A stretch of 64,000 nt of DNA from contig NZ_CP119520.1 of the NCBI RefSeq assembly GCF_029223865.1, forward strand, positions 1,240,001-1,304,000, given 5' to 3'. Source of the DNA: Telluria mixta. Lineage in GTDB: Bacteria; Pseudomonadota; Gammaproteobacteria; Burkholderiales; Burkholderiaceae_D. Below, one piece after another: positions 8,874 to 16,042 of the stretch (its first letter is position 1; each line of letters begins with the position of its first letter). The position numbers and the translations under genes were made by a program. The notes under the pieces are model-generated. The model was not told the origin of the DNA. It worked only from the letters and a program-made list of their open reading frames with translations, and searched no databases.

Positions 8874-9788
8874 ATGACCGACAAACTCAAGATAGCCATC
8901 ATCGGATCGGGCAACATCGGCACCGACCTCCTGATCAAGGTGATGCGCTCGCCGCACCTGACCTGCACCCTGTTCGCCGGCCGTAACTTCAACTCGGCCG
9001 GCATGAAGCGCGCCAGTCAGCTGGGCGTCCCCATCTCGGACCGCGGCATCGAAGCCATCGTCGCCGATCCGTCGATCTGCGACGTGGTGTTCGACTGCAC
9101 GTCGGCCCAGGCCCACATCGGCCACTGGGCCAAGCTGGACGAACTGGGCAAGACCGTGATCGACATGACCCCGGCCAAGCTGGGCGAATTCTGCATCCCG
9201 GCCATCAACGCCCAGGACTGCCTGCTGACGGGGAACTGCAACATCAACATGATCACCTGCGGCGGCCAGTCGTCGATCCCGATCGCGGCCGCCATCGGCG
9301 GCGTGCACGAGAACATCGAGTACATCGAAGTCGCGTCCAGCATCGCGTCGCGCTCGGCCGGTCCGGCCACGCGCGCCAACCTGGACGAATACATCGAGAC
9401 GACCGAGGACGCGCTGCAGCGCTTTTCCGGCGCGCGCCACACCAAGGCGATCCTGATCCTGAACCCGGCCAACCCGCCGATCGACATGCAGACGACGATC
9501 TACGCCAAGATCGCGGAACCGGACCTGCCCGCGATCCAGGCCGCCGTGGCGGACATGGTCGAAAAACTGAAAAGCTATGTGCCGGGCTACCAGCTGATCG
9601 TGCCGCCGACCGTCGAAGGCGGCCGCATCGTCACCACCATCAAGGTGATGGGCGCGGGCGACTACCTGCCGCAGTACGCCGGCAACCTGGACATCATCAA
9701 CTGCGCCGCCATCGCGATGGCGGAAAAGATCGCCGTCGCCCGCGAGAGCGGCGCCGGCACCCCTTCTGAGGAACGCAAGCATGGCTAA
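8874..9788 (+). CDS. mhpF: Acetaldehyde dehydrogenase (acetylating), MhpF/DmpF type
   Basis: About 304 residues. The N-terminal NAD fold reads KIAIIGSGNIGTD, and the catalytic cysteine lies in NINMITCGGQSSIP, as in DmpF/MhpF/BphJ. The family converts acetaldehyde, CoA and NAD to acetyl-CoA, reversibly, in a complex with 4-hydroxy-2-oxovalerate aldolase, which is encoded next with an 8-bp overlap. ATG 8874 puts the glycine loop where it is in the family; ATG 8850 would add eight residues and overlap the SDR. These enzymes usually end meta-cleavage degradation of aromatics, but no degradation gene is nearby, so a biosynthetic role, making acetaldehyde from acetyl-CoA, is proposed. Confidence 0.9.
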   Translation: MTDKLKIAIIGSGNIGTDLLIKVMRSPHLTCTLFAGRNFNSAGMKRASQLGVPISDRGIEAIVADPSICDVVFDCTSAQAHIGHWAKLDELGKTVIDMTPAKLGEFCIPAINAQDCLLTGNCNINMITCGGQSSIPIAAAIGGVHENIEYIEVASSIASRSAGPATRANLDEYIETTEDALQRFSGARHTKAILILNPANPPIDMQTTIYAKIAEPDLPAIQAAVADMVEKLKSYVPGYQLIVPPTVEGGRIVTTIKVMGAGDYLPQYAGNLDIINCAAIAMAEKIAVARESGAGTPSEERKHG

Positions 9789-10806
9789 GAAGATCCTGAT
9801 CACCGACCCGACGCTGCGCGACGGGAACCACGCGGTGCGCCACCAGTTGAGCCGCGACGCCTTCATCGCCTATTGCAAGGCGGCCGAGGCGGCGCGCGTG
9901 CCCATCGTCGAAGTCGGCCACGGCAACGGCCTGGGCGCGTCGTCGATGCTGGTCGGCGAATGCAGCCTCACCGACGAGGACATCCTGAAAATCTCGCGCG
10001 AGCACCTGCACGAGTCGCGCATGAGCATCCACGTCATTCCCGGCTTCTGCACGATCAAGCGCGACCTGACGCGCGCCGTGGAGCTGGGCGTGGACGTGTT
10101 CCGCATCGGCACCCACTGCACGGAAGCCGACATCAGCGACCGCCACATCAACTTCGTGCGCCAGGCCGGCAAGGAAGCGTGGGGCATCCTGATGATGAGC
10201 CACATGGCCACGCCCGCCGTGCTGCTGGAAGAAGCGAAGAAGATGGAATCGTACGGCGCGGAAGCGATCGTCATCATGGACTCGGCCGGCGCCTACCTCC
10301 CGGACGACGTCACGGAACGCATCGGGACGCTCGCCGACGGCCTGGCGATTCCCGTCGGCTTCCACGGCCATAACAACCTGGGCATGGCCGTCATCAACTC
10401 GGTGGCCGCCGTGAACGCGGGCGCCACGATCATCGACGGCTCGATCCGCGGCTTCGGCGCCGGCGCCGGCAACACCCAGCTCGAAGTGCTGGTGGCCGTG
10501 TTCGAGCGCCTCGGCTTCGAGACCGGCATCGACCTGTATAAAATCCTCGACGCGGCCGACATCGCGGAGAAGACGTTCAACCCGGTGGCGCCGTCGATCT
10601 CGCCGCTGTCGATCGTCTCCGGCCTCGCCGGCGTATTCTCCGGCTTCGCCAAGCCGGTGGCGCGCGCCGCGGCCGACTACGGCGTCGATGCGCGCGACAT
10701 CTTCTTCGGTCTCGGCAAGCGCAACGCCGTCGCGGGCCAGGAAAGCCTGATCATCGAAGTCGCGCGCGACCTCGCCGAGAAAAAAGCCGCCGCCGCGAAA
10801 GGATAA
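9781..10806 (+). CDS. mhpE: 4-hydroxy-2-oxovalerate aldolase, MhpE/DmpG type
   Basis: A 341-residue DRE-TIM metallolyase. TLRDGNHAVRHQ near the N-terminus holds the catalytic Arg-Asp, and GFHGHNNLG holds the two metal-binding His residues. The C-terminal part is the usual DmpG-type dimerisation and channel region. The known reaction is reversible: 4-hydroxy-2-oxovalerate to pyruvate plus acetaldehyde, with aldehyde channelled to the partner dehydrogenase. The gene overlaps mhpF by 8 bp, as in degradation operons, but lies inside a CDP-dideoxyhexose cluster. In the condensing direction it would deliver 4-hydroxy-2-oxopentanoate, a plausible donor for the YerE-like enzyme at 6094. Family assignment is firm; the biosynthetic role is inference. 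Confidence 0.92.
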   Translation: MAKKILITDPTLRDGNHAVRHQLSRDAFIAYCKAAEAARVPIVEVGHGNGLGASSMLVGECSLTDEDILKISREHLHESRMSIHVIPGFCTIKRDLTRAVELGVDVFRIGTHCTEADISDRHINFVRQAGKEAWGILMMSHMATPAVLLEEAKKMESYGAEAIVIMDSAGAYLPDDVTERIGTLADGLAIPVGFHGHNNLGMAVINSVAAVNAGATIIDGSIRGFGAGAGNTQLEVLVAVFERLGFETGIDLYKILDAADIAEKTFNPVAPSISPLSIVSGLAGVFSGFAKPVARAAADYGVDARDIFFGLGKRNAVAGQESLIIEVARDLAEKKAAAAKG

Positions 10807-10809
10807 GCC

Positions 10810-11868
10810 ATGCAAGAATCCCGCTTTGCCGAGATCCGCCAGGACGCCCTCGCCGCCTGCGCCGGCCAGCCCGACGTACGCGCCGCGCTGGCGCGCCAGC
10901 ACATCGCCGTCACGGGCGGTACCGGTTTCCTCGGCACCTGGATCGCCGAACTGGTGGCCGCCCTCAACGACGAATACCGCCTCGGCATCACGCTCGACCT
11001 GTACGCGCGCAACCCCGACGAATGGCTGCAGCGCTACCCGCACCTCGCGGCGCGCCTGGACGTCCGCGTCCGTGCGCAGGACGTGCGCTCGTCGTTCGAG
11101 TTCGCGAAGAACACGAGCTACGTGATCCACGCGGCCGGCATCCCGAACAACCGCGTGCACTCGTCCGATCCGCTGCGCGTGTTCCAGACGACGGTGGCCG
11201 GCGTCACCAACGCGCTCGACGCGGCGCGCCAGCTGGACGGCCTGCTGCGCTTCGTGAACGTCAGCTCCTGCCTCGTCGCCGGCGCGCCGCAGCGCCCCGG
11301 CCCGCTGGCGGAAAACGACGTGTACCCGCTCGCGGCCGGCCAGCCGCACACGGTCTATGCGGAAGCCAAGCGCGCCGCCGAGACCGCGGCCGCGATCTAT
11401 CGCAGCCAGTACCGCCTGCCCGTGTCGACCGTGCGGCCGTTCACCCTGACGGGCGCCTACCAGCAGCTGGACCGCCCGTGGGCCATCAATAACTTCCTGC
11501 GCGATACGCTGACGAGCGGCGAGATCCGCATCCACGGCGACGGCAGCGCGCGCCGCAGCTACCTGTACGGCGCCGACGCCGCATGGTGGACCCTCGTCGC
11601 GCTGATCAAGGGCCAGGACGGCGAAGCCTACAACCTGGGCAGCGCCACGGCCGTCACGCACAACGACCTCGTGCGCCTGATCGGCGAACGCGCCGTCAAC
11701 CGCCCGCGCGTGGCGCACAACACGGCCCCGCAGCGCCAGCAGCACGTGGACGACCTGTTCCCCGACCTGGCCCTCACCGTACGCCGCCTGGGCGTGCAGG
11801 AGACCCTCACGCTGCCGCAGGTGGTCGACAAGACCTACCGCTGGTTCGCCACCCCGCACACCGCGTAA
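10810..11868 (+). CDS. NAD-dependent epimerase/dehydratase family protein (extended SDR)
   Basis: A 352-residue extended SDR with the complete Rossmann motif GGTGFLGTWIA near residue 38 and the catalytic pair as YAEAK near residue 182. About 30 residues precede the nucleotide-binding strand, more than usual. It starts three bases after the aldolase stop and is therefore in the same transcript. It probably reduces or epimerises a keto intermediate of one of the two nucleotide sugars made here, for example a second keto group of a branched sugar. The SDR at 7925 has a degenerate glycine loop, so this is the more canonical enzyme of the two. The substrate cannot be assigned from the sequence. 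Confidence 0.8.
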   Translation: MQESRFAEIRQDALAACAGQPDVRAALARQHIAVTGGTGFLGTWIAELVAALNDEYRLGITLDLYARNPDEWLQRYPHLAARLDVRVRAQDVRSSFEFAKNTSYVIHAAGIPNNRVHSSDPLRVFQTTVAGVTNALDAARQLDGLLRFVNVSSCLVAGAPQRPGPLAENDVYPLAAGQPHTVYAEAKRAAETAAAIYRSQYRLPVSTVRPFTLTGAYQQLDRPWAINNFLRDTLTSGEIRIHGDGSARRSYLYGADAAWWTLVALIKGQDGEAYNLGSATAVTHNDLVRLIGERAVNRPRVAHNTAPQRQQHVDDLFPDLALTVRRLGVQETLTLPQVVDKTYRWFATPHTA

Positions 11869-11885
11869 CGCTCCGCCCACGACCG

Positions 11886-12818
11886 ATGACGCCTCCCGCC
11901 AGCGCTTCCCCCCTCGTCAGCATCCTGCTGCCCACCCACAACCGGCCCGACTACGCCGAACTCGCACTGCAGAGCGCACTCGCACAGACCTACCCGAACT
12001 TCGAGGTGGTCGTGAGCGACAACAGCGACGACGAGCGCACGGCCGAGCGCTTCGCGCCGTACGTCGCGCGCTATCCGCAGCTGCGCTACCTGCGCATCCC
12101 CAGCTGCCCGGCGCTGGACAACTTCCAGAACTGCTACAGCCAGGCGCGCGGCGACTACGTCAACTTCCTGATGGACGACGACCTGTTCCACCCGCACAAG
12201 CTCGCCGTCATGATGCACGTGATGCTGACGCAGCCCGGCGTGGGCCTCGTCACGTCGTGCCGCCAGATCATCGACGGCAACGGCAACGCGATCAACGACG
12301 TGCCGGCCCACCTGGGCCGTGCGTTCGAGACGGACACGCGCATCCAGGGCCGCGCGCTCGGCATGCACCTGTGCACGGTGGGGAACATCGTCGGCGAACC
12401 GACGACGGCGCTGTACCGCAAGAGCGACGCCGGCCCGCAGTTCGGCATGTACATGGGGAACCAGTACATCGTCAGCTCCGACCTCGCCACGTGGCTGACG
12501 GTGCTGAGCAAGAAGGACGGCGTGTACCTGAAGGATGCGTACAGCTCCTTCCGCGTCCACGGCGGCCAGGACCAGCGCGCCACGCGCACGCAGATCGCCG
12601 GCCAGTTCGAAGGCCTGCAGATCCTGTCCGACGTGTGGGACCAGCGCTTCTTCTTCGAGTCGGCCCCGGGCCTGCGCGGCCTGCTGGGCACGCGCCTGGC
12701 CGAGATTACGTCCATCCTGCCCCGGCTGCCGGCCGCGCAGCTGCGCGACGCGGTCGACACGGAGCGCGCCGTCTCGCTGATCCGGCGCGCCACCGCGCTG
12801 ATGCTGCAGCCGGAATAA
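11886..12818 (+). CDS. GT2-family glycosyltransferase
   Basis: A 310-residue soluble GT-A transferase. The N-terminus has SPLVSILLPTHNRPDYAE, then VVSDNSDDE and the metal-binding FLMDDDLFHPHK near residue 97, all typical of family 2. No membrane helix is visible, so it should act in the cytoplasm or peripherally. Its layout resembles the truncated transferase at the left edge, including DDD followed by HP. It likely transfers one of the sugars made by the cluster. It starts 17 bases after the SDR stop and ends nine bases before the HAD-domain gene. Donor and acceptor (lipid-linked glycan or protein) are unknown. Confidence 0.87.
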   Translation: MTPPASASPLVSILLPTHNRPDYAELALQSALAQTYPNFEVVVSDNSDDERTAERFAPYVARYPQLRYLRIPSCPALDNFQNCYSQARGDYVNFLMDDDLFHPHKLAVMMHVMLTQPGVGLVTSCRQIIDGNGNAINDVPAHLGRAFETDTRIQGRALGMHLCTVGNIVGEPTTALYRKSDAGPQFGMYMGNQYIVSSDLATWLTVLSKKDGVYLKDAYSSFRVHGGQDQRATRTQIAGQFEGLQILSDVWDQRFFFESAPGLRGLLGTRLAEITSILPRLPAAQLRDAVDTERAVSLIRRATALMLQPE

Positions 12819-12827
12819 GGACGCACG

Positions 12828-14648
12828 ATGCATCCCGCCGATTACCTGTTCCCGCGCGAGCTCGAAGCCACGCCGACCGGACTGTCCAGGATCCTCGTCA
12901 TCGGCTCTTGCCTGACCGAGCAATACCTGGACAACTTCCGCGTCGAGCGGCCCGACATCGCGTTCGACTACATCCCGTTCAACAACCTGATGGCGCTGCC
13001 GGACCTGGCGCCGGAGGCGGCATCAAGCTACCAGCTGCAGTACATCCAGATCCCGCTGCGCACGCTCGTCGGCGACAACCTGATCCGCGCCGTCGACTTC
13101 GCGCAGGCCGGCGGCTACGAAGCCCTGGCCTCGCAAGCGGCCGGCATGCTGGCGGCCGTGCTGGACGCCGTGCTGCGCTACCAGCGCGAACACGGCCTGC
13201 TGACGCTCGTGTCGAACTTCATCGTGCCGCAGGGTCCGACGGCCCCGGCGCTCGCGGAGCGCGGCACGGATACGGACCTGGCGCGCCTCGTGCGCTTTTT
13301 GAACCAGGCGCTGGAAGACCAGTTGCGCGACCGGCCGAACGCCTGGGTCGCCGATGTCGAAAGCATCGCGGCCACGTTCGGCAAGCGCTTCTTCCTCGAC
13401 GACCCGGTGTCGTTCTCGTCGCACGGCGCGACCCTGAGCGCGGACGTGCACACGCTGGACAACGCGCCGTCGTGGGCCCTGCCGGCCAGCGGCCGCATCG
13501 AACTGCTGCCCGACGTCGGCTCGACGTATGCGCTGCAGACGTCCGTGTTCAGCGAACTGGTGCTGCGCCAGGTGGAATGGCTGTACCGCGTCGCGCGCCA
13601 GCTCGACACGGTCAAGATCGTGTTCTTCGACCTCGACAACACGCTGTGGCGCGGCCAGATCGCGGAACATTACGAGCACGGGCGCGAATGGCCGCCGTCG
13701 CACTTCTGGCCGGTCGGCATCTGGGATGCGATCCAGCACCTGCGCCGGCGCGGCATCGTCGTGTCGATCAGCTCCAAGAACGACGAGCACATCGTGCGCG
13801 AACGGTGGGAACGCGCCGTGCTGCCCTGGCTGCGCTACGACGATTTCGTGCTCCCCAAGATCAACTGGCAGCCGAAGTCGATGAACATTCGCGATACGCT
13901 GACCACGCTGTCGCTGACGGCGAAGAGCGCCGTGTTCGTGGACGACAACCCGGTCGAGCGCGACGAGGTGCGCAGCAACATCCCGGGCATCCGCGTGATC
14001 GGCAGCGACCCGTTCGTGACGCGCCGCATCCTGCTGTGGTCCGCCGAGACGCAGCGCCTTCAATTGGGCGCCGAGGCCGCGCAGCGCGAAGCGTCGTACC
14101 GCAACATCGTCGCGCGCGAAACGGAAAAGTCCACCCACAGCCGCGCCGATTTCCTCGCCGGGCTGGACGTGCGCATGCAGTTCGACACGATCGCGGACAG
14201 CGCGCACCCCGGCTTCGCCCGCGCGAGTGAGCTGATCAACAAGACGAACCAGTTCAACACGACGGGCGTGCGCTGGAGCGCAGCCGATTTCGCCGCATTC
14301 TTCCGCGACGGCGGCACGATCCACTCGTTCAGCGTGCAGGACAGGTTTTCGGATTACGGCCAGGTGGGCGCCGTGCTCGTGCAGCATGGCGTGATCAAGC
14401 AGTACACGATGAGCTGTCGGGTGCTGGGCATGGATGTGGAACTGGCGGCGCTGCACCACGTGGCCGACCTGCTGTTCGCAGCCGGTGCGGAACTGCTGCT
14501 GGGCGCGATCGTCGAGACGGAACTGAACACGCCCTGCCGCGACGTCTACCAGCGCGCGGGCTTCGTGCCGGTGCCGGAGCGTCCCGGCCTGTGGGTCCTG
14601 CGGCGCGACATGGCGAGAACGCCGATAACCCACGTGCGCATCGATTAA
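12828..14648 (+). CDS. FkbH-like HAD-IIIC protein with N-terminal SGNH-like and C-terminal GNAT-like parts
   Basis: A 606-residue three-part protein. Residues about 20-250 begin with VIGSCLTEQY and have an SGNH-like, divergent look. Residues 262-410 are a HAD domain with the nucleophile motif FFDLDNTLWRG (D268, D270) and the later VDDNPVERDE. The last 150 residues look GNAT-like. FkbH proteins dephosphorylate 1,3-bisphosphoglycerate and load a glyceryl group on an acyl carrier protein, and relatives occur in O-antigen clusters. No acyl carrier gene is nearby, so the acceptor is unclear; sugar acylation is possible. It is the last gene of the cluster and is followed by a strong terminator. Confidence 0.82.
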   Translation: MHPADYLFPRELEATPTGLSRILVIGSCLTEQYLDNFRVERPDIAFDYIPFNNLMALPDLAPEAASSYQLQYIQIPLRTLVGDNLIRAVDFAQAGGYEALASQAAGMLAAVLDAVLRYQREHGLLTLVSNFIVPQGPTAPALAERGTDTDLARLVRFLNQALEDQLRDRPNAWVADVESIAATFGKRFFLDDPVSFSSHGATLSADVHTLDNAPSWALPASGRIELLPDVGSTYALQTSVFSELVLRQVEWLYRVARQLDTVKIVFFDLDNTLWRGQIAEHYEHGREWPPSHFWPVGIWDAIQHLRRRGIVVSISSKNDEHIVRERWERAVLPWLRYDDFVLPKINWQPKSMNIRDTLTTLSLTAKSAVFVDDNPVERDEVRSNIPGIRVIGSDPFVTRRILLWSAETQRLQLGAEAAQREASYRNIVARETEKSTHSRADFLAGLDVRMQFDTIADSAHPGFARASELINKTNQFNTTGVRWSAADFAAFFRDGGTIHSFSVQDRFSDYGQVGAVLVQHGVIKQYTMSCRVLGMDVELAALHHVADLLFAAGAELLLGAIVETELNTPCRDVYQRAGFVPVPERPGLWVLRRDMARTPITHVRID

Positions 14649-14652
14649 AAAA

Positions 14653-14678
14653 AAAGGGGGGACATCGCGTCCCCCTTT
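14653..14678. terminator. Bidirectional terminator between convergent transcripts
   Basis: An AAAGGGGGGAC arm and a GTCCCCCTTT arm pair around a five-base loop, preceded by an A-run and followed by a T-rich stretch. It sits five bases after the stop of the HAD gene and just before the end of the oppositely oriented membrane fusion gene, so it can end both. Confidence 0.85.
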
Positions 14679-14686
14679 CGTTTCGA

Positions 14687-16042
14687 TCACGGTTCCCGGA
14701 TCGCCTCATCGAGCCCCTTCGTCAGGGGCCACAACAGATACGACAACACGGTCCGCTTGCCGACCACGATCTCCGCGGTCAGGGTCATGCCCGGCAGCAG
14801 GCGCGCGTGCGGGTCCATGTTCTTCAGCTTCCCGCCCCCGAGGTCGATGCGGCTGACGTAGTACGCGTCGGTGCCCGATTCCGTGGTCGCCGTGTCGCGC
14901 TTGAACGCATCCTCGGACAAGGTGCGCACCTTCGCTTCCAGCGTGCCGTGCTTCTGGAACGGGAACGCGTCGAGCTTGATGTGGGCGACATCGCCCGCCT
15001 TCACGTGGCCGACGTCGAGCGAATCGATCTGCACCTCGGCGTCCAGCGCGGTCCCCAGCGGCACCAGCGTGAACATCTTTTCGGCGGCCTGCGCGACGGA
15101 GCCCTGCGACAGCTTGGCGATGTCCTGCACCATGGCGTCGGCCGGTGCGGTCAGGATCACCTTGTCGCGGCGCAGCGTGCCCTTCTTGATCTGCTCGGCC
15201 GTCGCGTCGCGCTCGCGCGTGAGGTTCAGCATGTCTTCCATGATCTTCTGGCGCCAGCCGTTCACGAACGCACGCTTCTCCGCCTCCAGGCCGGCCAGCG
15301 TGCGCCGGATCTCCGGTTCCTGGTTCTTCGCCAGCGTGTAGTCGCGCTCGACTTCCATGCGCTTGTTGCGCGCGTCCAGCAGGTTGACCTTGGCGCCGAA
15401 TTTCTGGTCGACGAGGCGTTCCTGCATCGTCTCCACCTCGCGCAGCGATTTCGTCCTGTCGCCCAGCACCTGCTGGTCGCGCACGTTCGTATCCAGCGAG
15501 GCGCGGGCCTTGGCGATGTTCTCGTCCAGGCGCGCCATCTGCGCGGCGAAGTTGGCGCGGCGCTCGCCGGCCAGCTTGTCCTGCAGTTGCGTGTCGGCCG
15601 AGGCCTTGCCCGTCTCGGCCGGCATGCCGCGGCCGGACAATTCGGCCTCGAGGCGTTTCACCTGCGTGTCCAGGCTGTCGAACTTCAGGCGCAACTGGGC
15701 CTGGTCGGCATCGGCGTCCGTCGGGTCCAGCGTCGCGAGGCGCTCGCCCTTCTTGACGACCTGGCCGATACGCACGTCGATCGTGCGGATGATCGACGTC
15801 TCGATCGGCTGCACGACGATGTTGGACAACGGGGTGGTAAGCCTGCCCTGTGCCTTCACGACCTCGTCGATCTCGGCGATGCTGGCCCAGCCGAGGAAGC
15901 ACACGAGCATCGCCGCCAGCGCGTGCACGGTGATGCGGGCGTACGGCGGCAGCGGCCGGCGCTCGATCTCGTCGGCGTCCGGCAGGAACTCGATGTCGGT
16001 CGGATCGAGCGCGGTCACAGATGACTTGTTTGCTGGTTCCAT
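14687..16042 (-). CDS. Type I secretion membrane fusion protein (HlyD family)
   Basis: A 451-residue periplasmic adaptor: a short cytoplasmic N-terminus (about 1-37), one membrane helix (about 38-56), and a first lipoyl half (GQVVKKGERLATLDP). A long coiled-coil hairpin of roughly residues 110-290, rich in Q, R, E and L, is followed by a second lipoyl half (VILTAPADAMVQDI) and a beta-barrel C-terminus. It links the inner-membrane ABC exporter to a TolC-type outer-membrane channel, not encoded here. Its start lies 28 bp inside the end of the ABC gene, indicating translational coupling. The neighbouring giant repeat protein is the obvious substrate. Confidence 0.93.
   Translation of the reverse strand: MEPANKSSVTALDPTDIEFLPDADEIERRPLPPYARITVHALAAMLVCFLGWASIAEIDEVVKAQGRLTTPLSNIVVQPIETSIIRTIDVRIGQVVKKGERLATLDPTDADADQAQLRLKFDSLDTQVKRLEAELSGRGMPAETGKASADTQLQDKLAGERRANFAAQMARLDENIAKARASLDTNVRDQQVLGDRTKSLREVETMQERLVDQKFGAKVNLLDARNKRMEVERDYTLAKNQEPEIRRTLAGLEAEKRAFVNGWRQKIMEDMLNLTRERDATAEQIKKGTLRRDKVILTAPADAMVQDIAKLSQGSVAQAAEKMFTLVPLGTALDAEVQIDSLDVGHVKAGDVAHIKLDAFPFQKHGTLEAKVRTLSEDAFKRDTATTESGTDAYYVSRIDLGGGKLKNMDPHARLLPGMTLTAEIVVGKRTVLSYLLWPLTKGLDEAIREP

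Noticed and set aside
1..14650. Signs of recent horizontal transfer of the glycan cluster (tRNA, integrase, IS or sharp base-composition break)
   Set aside because: No mobile gene or tRNA was found and base composition by eye is like the rest of the window.
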